Shown one piece after another: positions 25,133 through 33,732 of a stretch of 64,000 bases of DNA; positions within the stretch are counted from its first letter, which is position 1; each line of letters begins with the position of its first letter. Location: NCBI RefSeq assembly GCF_017355915.2, contig NZ_JAFEUV020000015.1, positions 1-64,000 on the forward strand, given 5' to 3'. Below the pieces are notes generated by a model. The model saw only the letters and a list, made by a program, of their open reading frames with translations. It had not been told where the DNA came from and did no database searches. This stretch comes from Telluribacter roseus. GTDB taxonomy: Bacteria; Bacteroidota; Bacteroidia; Cytophagales; Spirosomataceae. Made by a program: the position numbers and the translations under genes.

Positions 25133-25945
25133 GTGGAAGCTAGGTTTACCCCCACATACAAGGACAAGTTCTTTATCCTGCTTTTTATACCCATAGGCGT
25201 TATTAATATCTACATCGCCTACGGTGAGTTCCTGCTCAACCGGAGGTTCCTCTTTGGACTTCTGCTGGATACCTTTGAAGTTACCTGCGCCTGGCTGGCC
25301 GTCCGGTATATCATACGCAGGCTTGACGAGCAGTACCCTTACCAGAAAAATGTACTCAAGCGCATACTACTGCAGCTGGTACTTACCACGGTGGCGTCCC
25401 TGTCCATCCTGATCTTCCTGACCGAAGGTATCAACTACCTGCTTACCGACAAGCCGGTACCCCGCGAGGTGTATACGCACCACCTGTGGGTATTTGAAAT
25501 CTGGCTGCTGGTGCTCAACGGCATCTATATCACGATGTACTTCTGGCAGTGGTCCGGGTACTTAGAAAGCAGAAAGCCAAAGCCGGACATACCCAGGGCT
25601 ACACTCCTGACCAAACTGGCAGGCCGAAGTACCGTGCTGAACCTATCTGATATTCGCTACTGTACCGTATCTGACGACCTGACTATTATTGGGACTACTA
25701 ATGGCGAGATACACCTGGTGGAGAAGTCGCTGGAACAACTGGAGCAACTACTACCGCCGGATTACTTCTTCCGCGCCAACCGGCAGTACATCATTCACCG
25801 CGAACTGGTCAAATCCATCGAGCGGATCGAGAATGGTAGGATCGCTATCCTGCTACATCCCTTCACAAAGCTACCCGAGGCTATCACCATGAGCCGCACC
25901 AAGGCTCCCGCCTTCAGAGAATGGCTGAAACTGGCCGTTGCCTAA
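25133..25945 (+). CDS. Membrane-anchored LytTR DNA-binding regulator
   Basis: The 270-residue protein joins an N-terminal membrane part with four segments (about 14-30, 42-62, 76-98 and 115-138) to a C-terminal LytTR DNA-binding domain (about 165-265). Typical LytTR features are LNLSDIRYCTVSDDLTIIGTTNGE, DYFFRANRQYIIHRELVKSI and the final MSRTKAPAFREWL. There is no receiver domain, so it is not a classical response regulator; it probably senses membrane or envelope state directly. No kinase gene is adjacent. The start is a GTG at 25133; the frame is open further upstream but offers no better start. A terminator separates it from the dipeptidase gene. Confidence 0.87.
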   Translation: MEARFTPTYKDKFFILLFIPIGVINIYIAYGEFLLNRRFLFGLLLDTFEVTCAWLAVRYIIRRLDEQYPYQKNVLKRILLQLVLTTVASLSILIFLTEGINYLLTDKPVPREVYTHHLWVFEIWLLVLNGIYITMYFWQWSGYLESRKPKPDIPRATLLTKLAGRSTVLNLSDIRYCTVSDDLTIIGTTNGEIHLVEKSLEQLEQLLPPDYFFRANRQYIIHRELVKSIERIENGRIAILLHPFTKLPEAITMSRTKAPAFREWLKLAVA

Positions 25946-25983
25946 GCTACATTTCAGGGTAAAAAATACTACAGTTCGGCTAG

Positions 25984-26016
25984 AAAGCCTCTTCCTGCTT
26001 TGGAAGAGGGCTTTTT
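25984..26016 (+). terminator. Rho-independent terminator after the LytTR gene
   Basis: AAAGCCTCTTCC (25984-25995) pairs with GGAAGAGGGCTTT (26002-26014) with one bulged base, followed by T residues. Confidence 0.8.
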
Positions 26017-26031
26017 AGGCTCCTACCTTTC
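25999..26031 (+). promoter_or_regulatory. Possible promoter of the serine hydrolase gene
   Basis: TTTG at 25999-26002, a 21-base spacer and TACCTTTC at 26024-26031 (one mismatch to TAnnTTTG) lie 55 bp ahead of ATG 26086. The -33 box overlaps the upstream terminator stem, which weakens the call. Confidence 0.35.
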
Positions 26032-26085
26032 GGCCAGCATCCGGATCGCTGAACAAGTATCAAGTACTTAATCCATTTCAAAGCC

Positions 26086-27210
26086 ATGAAAAAAATCACC
26101 CTACTGCTAGCCATTTTGTACTGGCTGAGCACTACCACCTATGCCCAACAAGCCAGTGATCCCACCCGGGCTGAGATTGACGCTTTCGTTAAAAAAGAAA
26201 TGGCGGAGACCGGCGCACCCGGTATGGCCGTAGCCGTCATCAAAGACGGCAAAGTACTCCACGCCGGTACCTACGGGATCGCCAATGTGGAGTGGAACCA
26301 GCCGGTGACCCCAAACACGCTATTCCACATTGCCTCCTCCACCAAGCTATTCACCTCTACACTGGTGATGAAGTGGCTTCAGGAGGGGAAGATCCGGCTT
26401 GACGACTACATCAGCCAGTACATGGCCGACAGTCCGTCTATCTGGAAGGACATCCAGGTCAAGCACCTGCTCTCGCACGAATCGGGAATCCCGTGGCCCC
26501 AAGGCAATAACACCCGCATCCAGACCAGTGAGCAACTGGTAACGGCCCTGAAAGACTCCGCGCTGGTGTTCCAGCCCGGCACCAAAGAATCGTACATGAA
26601 CGGCGACTTCTTTGTACTGCAGTACGTCCTGGAAAAAATCGGCGGCAAGCCTATGGAGCAGTTGCTGAAGGAGGAAGTTTTCACACCCCTGCAAATGACG
26701 AGCAGCGGCTATGACCTGGAAACGCGTGGCGTACCCGTACAACTTATGGAGCCCCTGCCCTACAAGTCACAGATCTTTACCAAAGGCAAGACACACCCGC
26801 TGATTTTTAAGAACATCTACACCCAGACCTCCTACGCCTCGGCGGGACTATACCTTTCGCTGGAAGACGGGATTAAATGGGCGACGGCGCTGGACCGGGA
26901 TAACTTTATACGGCCGGATGTATTGGCGCTGGTTAAGGACAAGATGCCGCTGATGCAGGATAAGAAAAGGGCATTCTCTATGCTGGGCTGGACCTGGGAG
27001 GAAAACGCTGGCCACCTGATGGTAGGCCACAGCGGCGGCCCCGGCCTGGGTGATATCCTACGCCTGCCGGACCAGAAATTGACCATCATAGTACTTTGCA
27101 ACTACGCCGATATGCTGCCCTACATGGCCGAGGCCATTGCTCGCCTGTATGTAAAAGAGTTGGTGCCTCCCAAACTAGCCAAGACCTATGACCGGGGGCT
27201 GGTGAAGTAG
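26086..27210 (+). CDS. Exported serine hydrolase, beta-lactamase class C / PBP4* family
   Basis: The 374-residue protein has a signal peptide (residues 1-20, ending TYAQ) and one beta-lactamase-related domain of the class C/esterase/D-Ala-D-Ala hydrolase clan. The catalytic Ser84-x-x-Lys87 (SSTK), a Tyr-x-Asn motif in SYMNGDF, and HSGG in place of the KTG box are all visible. This HSGG version is common in esterases and D-amino-acid peptidases of the family, so true beta-lactamase activity is unlikely. It would act in the periplasm. Its stop precedes a long perfect inverted repeat shared with the convergent dehydrogenase gene. Confidence 0.88.
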   Translation: MKKITLLLAILYWLSTTTYAQQASDPTRAEIDAFVKKEMAETGAPGMAVAVIKDGKVLHAGTYGIANVEWNQPVTPNTLFHIASSTKLFTSTLVMKWLQEGKIRLDDYISQYMADSPSIWKDIQVKHLLSHESGIPWPQGNNTRIQTSEQLVTALKDSALVFQPGTKESYMNGDFFVLQYVLEKIGGKPMEQLLKEEVFTPLQMTSSGYDLETRGVPVQLMEPLPYKSQIFTKGKTHPLIFKNIYTQTSYASAGLYLSLEDGIKWATALDRDNFIRPDVLALVKDKMPLMQDKKRAFSMLGWTWEENAGHLMVGHSGGPGLGDILRLPDQKLTIIVLCNYADMLPYMAEAIARLYVKELVPPKLAKTYDRGLVK

Positions 27211-27228
27211 GGAGTTGATGAATTTATA

Positions 27229-27275
27229 AGTACATGAGAAAGGCGGAGCTGGTTGCTCCGCCTTTCTCATGTACT
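27229..27275. terminator. Perfect 21-bp inverted repeat between convergent genes
   Basis: Two perfectly complementary 21-base arms (27229-27249 and 27255-27275) surround a TGGTT loop. The left arm begins AGTACATGAGAAAGG and the right arm ends with its exact complement. It lies 18 bp after one stop codon and 8 bp before the other, so a shared bidirectional terminator is the simplest reading, but the stem is unusually long and perfect and has no clear T tract. Confidence 0.65.
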
Positions 27276-27283
27276 CCCTCATA

Positions 27284-29965
27284 TCATCGTTCAAACCGTA
27301 CCCAGTCTACACTGGCCAGTGGAGCGTCAGGTTCTTCTTTTCGGAAAAATACAAAGTACAGGTCGTGCTTTCCGACAGGAGCTTTGAGCGGAGCCGTCAC
27401 TTCCCTGAATTCCTTCCAGTCGCCGGTAGGTTTCAGATCGAAGGTACTGATGACGGGCCCGGTAGGCGAGCCAGTATGCACCTCTACCTTCGCCTCCTTA
27501 TTCAACGATGAGTAGCGGTAAGTGAGCTTCTGGATGCCTTTCAGGTCAATGTTCCTGAGCATGAAGTACGATTGATCTTTAATAGCACTCAAAGCCGTGC
27601 GCTGCTTCCGGATCTGGTGCAGACTATCGGCTTCTTCGGCTTCCACAGTAGCCGGGCGCAGTACCAGTGACGTACTGCTGGTAAGGGGTTGGATGGCTCC
27701 GCCTTTATCCGTATAGGAGGCCGTTAGCACGTATACTCCCTGCTCTTTTTGTCCCGGGCTGGACTGCCCTAGGTGCTCCTTAAGTACCTGGCTTCCCTGT
27801 GCAGGCAGACTTAGCTGCGCCTGCTGGTCGCCCAGCGAGAGTACGTACTTCACGATCTCGGTGGCTTCGTCGCGTGATAGCTGCGGGTGGGCGTTCATGG
27901 CTACTTCGCCCCATACACCACCGCCACCGGTAATGACTTTATTAGCCAGGCGTGACAGTGCGCTCTTGTCGCCCCGGTACTTACGCGACACATCCGCAAA
28001 GGCCGGACCTACCGATGGCTTGTCCACCTGATGGCAGGCTTTGCAGTCGCTCTTAGACATCAGGCTCCTGCCCAGATCATACTGGTCCGTAAACTCCTGG
28101 TGCCCGATTAGTGGCTCCTGTCCGGCCAGCTTTGGTATATAGCTAAGCTTTACCTTCACCCTCTTTGGGTCAATAGTCTTATCTTCCCTATCCGTCACCT
28201 TTACCGAGTAGGCAAGGGGTACATTATCGAAGTAGAAGGTACTGTTGCTGGTGGTATTGATGGTTACCTGCGGAAGCGTATTACCCACGCGGATCAGCAG
28301 GGTATCTACACCACTGGCCCCTGCCGGGTCAGTAATCTTAACGGTAACGGGGTAGATCCCATTCTTCCGGAAGGTATAGGTAGGATTGGCCTCCGTAGAT
28401 GCTACCTTGCCTCCCTCAAATCGCCACTCGTACTGGAGTTTATCCTTATCAAAGTCGTAGCTCTTACTACTGCTGAAAGCCACCGTTAGCGGAGCCAGAC
28501 CTATGGTATCACGGGCGGTAACTTTGGCTACCGGAGCGCGGTTGCCGGGGTTGTAATCAATGCGCACCAGTCGGGCATCTTCGTTGTCTATACCGTAGAC
28601 CGAACCGTATTCCAGTATGTACATGGCTCCATCCGGCCCGAACTCCATATCAATAGGACGGCGGAAGTCGCCTGATTGGGGCATGAAGCGTTCCAGCCGC
28701 TGCACGTTCTGGTTATCGTCCAGATGTACCGCAAAGACCCAGTTACGCATCCATTCTGTAATAAAAAGTACCTTATCGTAATGCGCCGGAAATTTTACTC
28801 CCGACGAGGAAGCTGCGTTATGATGGTACACCGGGCCCACAATGGCACTTCGTCCTCCGGTACCCAGCTCGGGAAACTCCGGCGACTTGTCATAAGGGTA
28901 CCAGATCATGGCTGGCTGAGCCGGCGGCAGGTTTTGTATACCTGTATTATTGGGCGAGTCGTTGAGCGGGTGGGCCGGATCAAACTTACCGCCTACGGTA
29001 TTGGTAGCAAAGTTGATGTCATGGTAGGGAATATTGTTGCCTATGAAGTAGGGCCAGCCAAAGTTACCGGCCTTGCGGGCCTGGTTGAATTCGTCATAGC
29101 CTCGTGGCCCCTGGATACTGTCTTTGCCCGCATCCGGACCAATTTCGCCCCAGTACAGGTACGAAGTAGCGGGGTCAATGGTAATACGGTAGGGATTGCG
29201 GCAGCCCATAGCGTATATCTCAGGCTTAGTGCCGGAGGTACCTTTGGGAAAGAGGTTTCCTTCGGGTATATCGTATCCACCATCAGTACGGGGCTTAATG
29301 CGCAGTATCTTACCCCGGAAGTCATTGGGGTTGCTGGCGGTACGCTGTACATCAAACAAGGCACGTCCCGGGCGCTCATCCAGGGGAGAGTAGCCACTAG
29401 AGGCAAAAGGGCTGGTATTGTCGCCGGTGGAGATGTAGAGGTTACCCTGCGGATCAAAGGCCAGCGACCCACCCGTATGTCTACTGATCTCGTAGTCAAT
29501 GGGTATATCTATAATTACCTTCTCCGAAGCCAGGTCCAGCGTACCATCGTCCAGGAGCCGGAAACGCGACACGTGCTGCTTGGGTGTATCGGAGATGGGT
29601 GTATTGTAGAAGTAGATATAGCGGTTTTCGGCAAACTTCGGGTCCAGCGCCAGCCCGATGAGGCCATTGCCGTACTTGGTCTCCCAGTACACCGGAAACT
29701 CCCGCACCAGCCGGGTAGCCCGCGACTTAGGGTCGTACATATAGAATCCGCCCTTTCGCTCGGTAAAGAACACGCGCCCGTCCGGCGCTACGGCCAGCTC
29801 CATCGGCTCGTTCAGGTCATTGGCCAGGATGGTCTTGGTAAATCGGTTTTCTTCCGGTGGAGTTGGCTGACCGGCTTGTGTCGATTGGGCATACGCCCCC
29901 TGCCAGAAGCAGGTCAGCAGAAAAAAGAGCAAAACTTTATGATAACCAGAGCGAAGGGAGTACAT
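27284..29965 (-). CDS. Exported PQQ-type sugar dehydrogenase fused to PKD, cytochrome c and CBM6-like domains
   Basis: The protein (893 residues) starts with a signal peptide (ending GAYAQS). A six-bladed glucose/sorbosone dehydrogenase domain follows (about 35-470), with LAVAPDGRVFFTERKG, GLIGLALDP, ISTGDNT and EYGSVYGIDNEDARLVRIDY. Next come a PKD domain (about 490-580), a class I cytochrome c domain with CKACH near residue 640 and a distal Met, and a C-terminal carbohydrate-binding-like beta-sandwich (about 760-893). It probably oxidises a sugar in the periplasm or at the surface and passes electrons to its own haem. I chose ATG 29965 because it opens the signal peptide; the frame extends 26 residues further. 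Confidence 0.9.
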   Translation of the reverse strand: MYSLRSGYHKVLLFFLLTCFWQGAYAQSTQAGQPTPPEENRFTKTILANDLNEPMELAVAPDGRVFFTERKGGFYMYDPKSRATRLVREFPVYWETKYGNGLIGLALDPKFAENRYIYFYNTPISDTPKQHVSRFRLLDDGTLDLASEKVIIDIPIDYEISRHTGGSLAFDPQGNLYISTGDNTSPFASSGYSPLDERPGRALFDVQRTASNPNDFRGKILRIKPRTDGGYDIPEGNLFPKGTSGTKPEIYAMGCRNPYRITIDPATSYLYWGEIGPDAGKDSIQGPRGYDEFNQARKAGNFGWPYFIGNNIPYHDINFATNTVGGKFDPAHPLNDSPNNTGIQNLPPAQPAMIWYPYDKSPEFPELGTGGRSAIVGPVYHHNAASSSGVKFPAHYDKVLFITEWMRNWVFAVHLDDNQNVQRLERFMPQSGDFRRPIDMEFGPDGAMYILEYGSVYGIDNEDARLVRIDYNPGNRAPVAKVTARDTIGLAPLTVAFSSSKSYDFDKDKLQYEWRFEGGKVASTEANPTYTFRKNGIYPVTVKITDPAGASGVDTLLIRVGNTLPQVTINTTSNSTFYFDNVPLAYSVKVTDREDKTIDPKRVKVKLSYIPKLAGQEPLIGHQEFTDQYDLGRSLMSKSDCKACHQVDKPSVGPAFADVSRKYRGDKSALSRLANKVITGGGGVWGEVAMNAHPQLSRDEATEIVKYVLSLGDQQAQLSLPAQGSQVLKEHLGQSSPGQKEQGVYVLTASYTDKGGAIQPLTSSTSLVLRPATVEAEEADSLHQIRKQRTALSAIKDQSYFMLRNIDLKGIQKLTYRYSSLNKEAKVEVHTGSPTGPVISTFDLKPTGDWKEFREVTAPLKAPVGKHDLYFVFFRKEEPDAPLASVDWVRFER

Positions 29966-29994
29966 ATACTTTATCAGGGGGTTAAGGAATAAAG

Positions 29995-30002
29995 CAAAAA
30001 TA
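29995..30002 (-). promoter_or_regulatory. Candidate -7 box of the sugar dehydrogenase gene
   Basis: The minus strand reads TATTTTTG, an exact TAnnTTTG match, 30 bp ahead of ATG 29965. It supports that start over the longer frame. No -33 TTG is present at 19-20 bases. Confidence 0.45.
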
Positions 30003-30091
30003 ATCACAAATGCTTTCTGTTTTGTGACTATTAATAAATGCAAAAGCCCTTACTTTAGTATAGCAATCCGGCTACTTTCTCTGAGTAGTAG

Positions 30092-31060
30092 CTATTCCTT
30101 GCGCCAGAGGCTATCCGTGAAGTAGTGGTTATGATCGTAGAAGTGCTTCTCCACCCGGTATCCACACGCCTGCGCCAGGTTCTCTATCTCCGTCAGGGTG
30201 TACTTTTTGGACAGCTCCGTACGGATGATCTCATTAGGACTAAAATGAAAGCTCTGCTGCAGGGCTCCTACTGTTACCTCCTGCTCTACCAGGCTCACCA
30301 GCACACTCCGCACCTCACCATTGAAAGGATTATAGAAGCAGTAAAAGTCAAACTGATCCACTACCATATCAGCCTCCAGCTCCCGGTTGATCCGGTGGAG
30401 CAGGTTAAGATTGAAGGAGCGGGTCACTCCGTGGGGATCATCGTACGCATTATGAATAACGGACGGAGCCTTTTGCAGATCAAAGCCAATCAGCAGCTTA
30501 TCGCCCGGCTGCATATGGCTGTACAGCATGCCCAGCAGTACCTTGGCGTCGTCAGGCTCATAGTTGCCGATGTTACTGCCCAGAAACAGGAACAGATTGG
30601 AGCGCCCGCTGAAGTCCATGCCTTTCAGGATGCTGAAATAATCCCCCACTTCCGGCTGTACCTGCAGGCCGGGCAGGCTGGTATGCAGCTTTTGCTGAAG
30701 CTGCTGCATCGCTTCCTCCGAAATATCAATGGGGATATAGGTAAAGTCCACTTGCTGATGCACGAGGTACTTTAGTAGTTCCTGCGTCTTCTGGGCATCC
30801 CCTGCTCCCAGCTCAACAATATTAAAAGGCTCCTCAAACTGTAAGGCGCTGGCAATATCCGCCGACTGCACCGACAGTATCTCCATTTCAGAGCGGGTCA
30901 GGTAGTACTCCGGCATTTCCATGATCTTCTGAAAGAGGCGACTTCCTTCGTCGTCGTAGAAGTACTTGGAAGGGATGTATTTTTCCTCAGCCGAGAAGCC
31001 TTTCAGAATATCTTCGGCCAGGGGGCTCAGGCGCTGTTTCACGTTGGAAGGCACAGGCAT
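30092..31060 (-). CDS. egtD: L-histidine N-alpha-methyltransferase (ergothioneine synthesis)
   Basis: The 322-residue protein is EgtD, which trimethylates the alpha-amino group of histidine with three SAM molecules to give hercynine. Family features are YDDEGSRLFQKIMEMPEYYLTRSE (35-58), the SAM motif VELGAGDAQKT (82-92), LFLGSNIGNYE near residue 158 and the C-terminal SKKYTLTEIENLAQACGYRV. The length is normal. It follows egtB by 27 bp on the same strand, so the two form an operon giving hercynine and then its sulfoxide conjugate. A C-S lyase (EgtE) is not seen next to them. Confidence 0.94.
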   Translation of the reverse strand: MPVPSNVKQRLSPLAEDILKGFSAEEKYIPSKYFYDDEGSRLFQKIMEMPEYYLTRSEMEILSVQSADIASALQFEEPFNIVELGAGDAQKTQELLKYLVHQQVDFTYIPIDISEEAMQQLQQKLHTSLPGLQVQPEVGDYFSILKGMDFSGRSNLFLFLGSNIGNYEPDDAKVLLGMLYSHMQPGDKLLIGFDLQKAPSVIHNAYDDPHGVTRSFNLNLLHRINRELEADMVVDQFDFYCFYNPFNGEVRSVLVSLVEQEVTVGALQQSFHFSPNEIIRTELSKKYTLTEIENLAQACGYRVEKHFYDHNHYFTDSLWRKE

Positions 31061-31087
31061 TATTTCTATAGTGTGGATAAAAAAGAT

Positions 31088-32305
31088 TTAGCGAACAAGC
31101 CTGATGCCCGTACACTGCCACTGCAGGTGCGGGTGAAAGAAGTTGCGGTAGGTAGGACGGCTATGCCCCGGAGAGGTAGCCGTAGAAGCCCCCCGCAGTA
31201 CCATCTGGTTGATCATAAACTTACCATTGTACTCACCAATGGCACCGGGCGCCTTACTGAACCGCGGATAAGGCAGGTAGGCGCTGTGGGTCCACTCCCA
31301 GCGGGTACCCCAATCCAGTTGCGGTGAGGCTACCTCCCACTCAAACTCGGTCGGAAGGCGCATCCCCTTCCATTCCGCAAAAGCCGCCGCCTCGTAGTAG
31401 CTGATATGGCAGAGTATAGTAGCGGGATCTACTTTTTTGAGCCCGCTTAGCGTGTAGTGGTACCACTCGCCCTCTATAAAGTGCCAGTACAAGGGCGACT
31501 TTATGGTATGCTGTTGCACCCACGCCCAGCCCTCATCCAGCCACAGGTCAAAGCGCTCGTAGGCGCCGTCCTTCATGAACTCCAGGTACTCGCCGTTTGT
31601 CACCAGCGCTTTGCTGATCTCAAACGACTCGAGGTATACCTTGTGTCTGCCCAGTTCGTTGTCGTAGCAGAAGCCTTCCCCGTTATAGCCTATACCGTAC
31701 ACGCCCTCTTCGATGGATACAAATCCTGCCTCCCGGTTGGTTACCTCAGTTAGGGTATACCCGTCCCGATACACCGGAAAAATAGGGTTGTGGCCCAGGA
31801 TGTACTTCAAGTCGGTAATGAGCAGTTCCTGGTGCTGTTGCTCGTGGTTTAGCCCCAGTAGTAGTACCTCTCTCAACTCATCCGCCACGGTATCCGCCCG
31901 TAGTAGCTCACGCATAGCGTCATCCACGTAGCGGCGGTACGCATATACCTCCTCTACGCCTGGCCGCGTGATGTTGCCCCGGTCGGTGCGCAGGACGCGG
32001 GTACCTACGTGGTTGTAGTAACTGTTGAACAGGTAGCTGAAGTCGGGGTGGAATCGCTGGTAGCCGGGCTGGTACTGACTGAGGATAAATTCTTCAAAAA
32101 ACCAGGTTGTGTGAGCCAGGTGCCACTTGGGCGGACTGATGAATTCGACGGGCTGCGGAATGTAATCTTCGACCCGCAGCGGCTCACACAGTGCCTCGGT
32201 ATACTCTCTTACAATACGGTATTGCTCCAGAAGTGGAGACTGCGAAGTAATAGGGTCTGATGAGGGCTCGTAGACAGGTCCAAGGGTACCTATTTCTGCT
32301 TTCAT
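31088..32305 (-). CDS. egtB: Ergothioneine sulfoxide synthase
   Basis: The protein (405 residues) is EgtB, a non-haem iron enzyme that joins hercynine to cysteine or gamma-glutamylcysteine with oxygen. The N-terminal DinB-like helical domain carries the iron ligands, a first His in LAHTTWFFEEF and the HEQQHQE motif near residue 152. The C-terminal formylglycine-enzyme-like domain (about 195-405) has GEFCYDNELGRHKVYLESFEI-like and RLPTEFEWEVASPQ-like signatures and ends VLRGASTATSPGHSRPTYRNFF. I start at ATG 32305; the frame continues upstream into the terminator region. It lies behind mraY but is separated by a terminator. Confidence 0.93.
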   Translation of the reverse strand: MKAEIGTLGPVYEPSSDPITSQSPLLEQYRIVREYTEALCEPLRVEDYIPQPVEFISPPKWHLAHTTWFFEEFILSQYQPGYQRFHPDFSYLFNSYYNHVGTRVLRTDRGNITRPGVEEVYAYRRYVDDAMRELLRADTVADELREVLLLGLNHEQQHQELLITDLKYILGHNPIFPVYRDGYTLTEVTNREAGFVSIEEGVYGIGYNGEGFCYDNELGRHKVYLESFEISKALVTNGEYLEFMKDGAYERFDLWLDEGWAWVQQHTIKSPLYWHFIEGEWYHYTLSGLKKVDPATILCHISYYEAAAFAEWKGMRLPTEFEWEVASPQLDWGTRWEWTHSAYLPYPRFSKAPGAIGEYNGKFMINQMVLRGASTATSPGHSRPTYRNFFHPHLQWQCTGIRLVR

Positions 32306-32324
32306 GAAAATAGTACTGGTTGAC

Positions 32325-32371
32325 AAAAAAAGTAGGTAGGGACTCTGCCAGCGCACAAGCCTCTACCTACT
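32325..32371 (-). terminator. Rho-independent terminator after mraY
   Basis: Read on the minus strand, AGTAGGTAG (32371-32363) pairs perfectly with CTACCTACT (32339-32331) and is followed by six T. It closes the dcw transcript before egtB. Confidence 0.8.
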
Positions 32372-32427
32372 ACAACCAATTACCTAGGCAGATGTTTTTC
32401 AGCCGCCTCCAATTAGGGCCACCAAAC

Positions 32428-33642
32428 CTAGCGCAGTTTAAGCGTCGCCAGGGTCATAATGGCCAGCATAATGCCGATTACCCAGAAGCGGGTCACGATT
32501 TTGGATTCATGGTAGCCTTTCTTCTGGAAGTGGTGGTGGAGCGGCGACATCAGGAAAATACGCCTACCCTCCCCGTATTTCTTTTTGGTATATTTAAAGT
32601 AGCTTACCTGAAGGATGACCGACAGGAGCTCGGCCAGGAATATACCGCACAGCAGAGGTATCATCAGCTCTTTTCGGATAGCCAGCGCCAGTACGGCTAT
32701 TACACCTCCCAGCATAAGGCTACCGGTGTCCCCCATAAATACCTGCGCCGGGTAGGCATTGTACCAGAGAAAACCCACGCAGGCCCCGACAAAGGCCGCA
32801 CAAAATATTACCAGCTCTCCCGAGTTGGGTATGTACATGATGTTGAGGTACTGTGAGAAGCGGGCATTACCTGACAGATAAGCCAGCACTCCCAGTGTAA
32901 GCACAATAATAATAGAGGTTCCGGCCGCTAGTCCGTCGATACCGTCCGTAATATTAGCCCCATTAGATACCGCCGTAATGATAAAAGTGGCAATAATGGT
33001 ATAGATGATCCAGGTATACTCGTCGGGCAGTACCCCGAACAGCAGCGAGCTGTAATCAAACTCGTTGTTCTTGATGAAGGGCAGGGTGGTAATGGTAGGA
33101 GTAACGATGTCGTGGTAACGCTGTACCTCTCCAATCGTCGAACTGGCTACGGGTTTATCGTATACCCTGATCTTCACGTAATCATTGAAAGAGAGCGTCA
33201 GGCCCACGATCAGCCCCAGGCCCACCTGTCCTACTATCTTGAATTTACCTTTCAGTCCTTCTTTATCGTTCTTGAACTTCTTGATGTAGTCATCAATAAA
33301 GCCGATAAACCCGGTCCAGATGGCGGTAATGATCAGTAGGATGATATATACATTGGAAAGCTTAGCAAAGAGAAGAACCGGTATAAGCAGACCCGCCAGG
33401 ATGATAAGTCCCCCCATGGTAGGGGTACCCGACTTTTCCAACTGCCCCGACAGCCCCAGATCACGGATGGTTTCGCCTACCTGTTTCTTGCGCAGATAAT
33501 TGATCAATCGCTTTCCGTATACGGCTCCTATCAGCAGAGACAGGAAAGTAGTACCTAGCGCACGAAAGGAAATATACTGAAATACACCTGCACCCGGAAA
33601 ATTGAATTGTCTGTCGAGGTATTCAAACAAGTAGTAAAGCAT
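32428..33642 (-). CDS. mraY: Phospho-N-acetylmuramoyl-pentapeptide transferase
   Basis: The 404-residue membrane protein is MraY, which makes lipid I from UDP-MurNAc-pentapeptide and undecaprenyl phosphate. About ten membrane segments are present. Signature loops include SGTPTMGG, the acidic [40 protein letters not shown] and the histidine-rich [12 protein letters not shown]. It is longer than the E. coli enzyme because of a periplasmic insertion near residues 165-230, which is usual in Bacteroidota. It is the last gene of the dcw segment here; murD does not follow. Confidence 0.96.
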   Translation of the reverse strand: MLYYLFEYLDRQFNFPGAGVFQYISFRALGTTFLSLLIGAVYGKRLINYLRKKQVGETIRDLGLSGQLEKSGTPTMGGLIILAGLLIPVLLFAKLSNVYIILLIITAIWTGFIGFIDDYIKKFKNDKEGLKGKFKIVGQVGLGLIVGLTLSFNDYVKIRVYDKPVASSTIGEVQRYHDIVTPTITTLPFIKNNEFDYSSLLFGVLPDEYTWIIYTIIATFIITAVSNGANITDGIDGLAAGTSIIIVLTLGVLAYLSGNARFSQYLNIMYIPNSGELVIFCAAFVGACVGFLWYNAYPAQVFMGDTGSLMLGGVIAVLALAIRKELMIPLLCGIFLAELLSVILQVSYFKYTKKKYGEGRRIFLMSPLHHHFQKKGYHESKIVTRFWVIGIMLAIMTLATLKLR

Positions 33643-33732
33643 GGGTAATAGATCTGTAAGTAATAGTTGAGTAAAGGTGCTGTTTAAACCCTTAAGAAAG
33701 TAAAACAGCCTCTATTATTTTTATGTTTGGTT

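Noticed and set aside
26086-27210. Antibiotic-resistance beta-lactamase
   Set aside because: The HSGG motif replaces KTG, which points to an esterase or peptidase of the wider family.
28676-29992. 438-codon open frame on the plus strand
   Set aside because: It lies opposite the sugar dehydrogenase gene, whose domains are clear on the other strand; GC-rich codons create such shadows.
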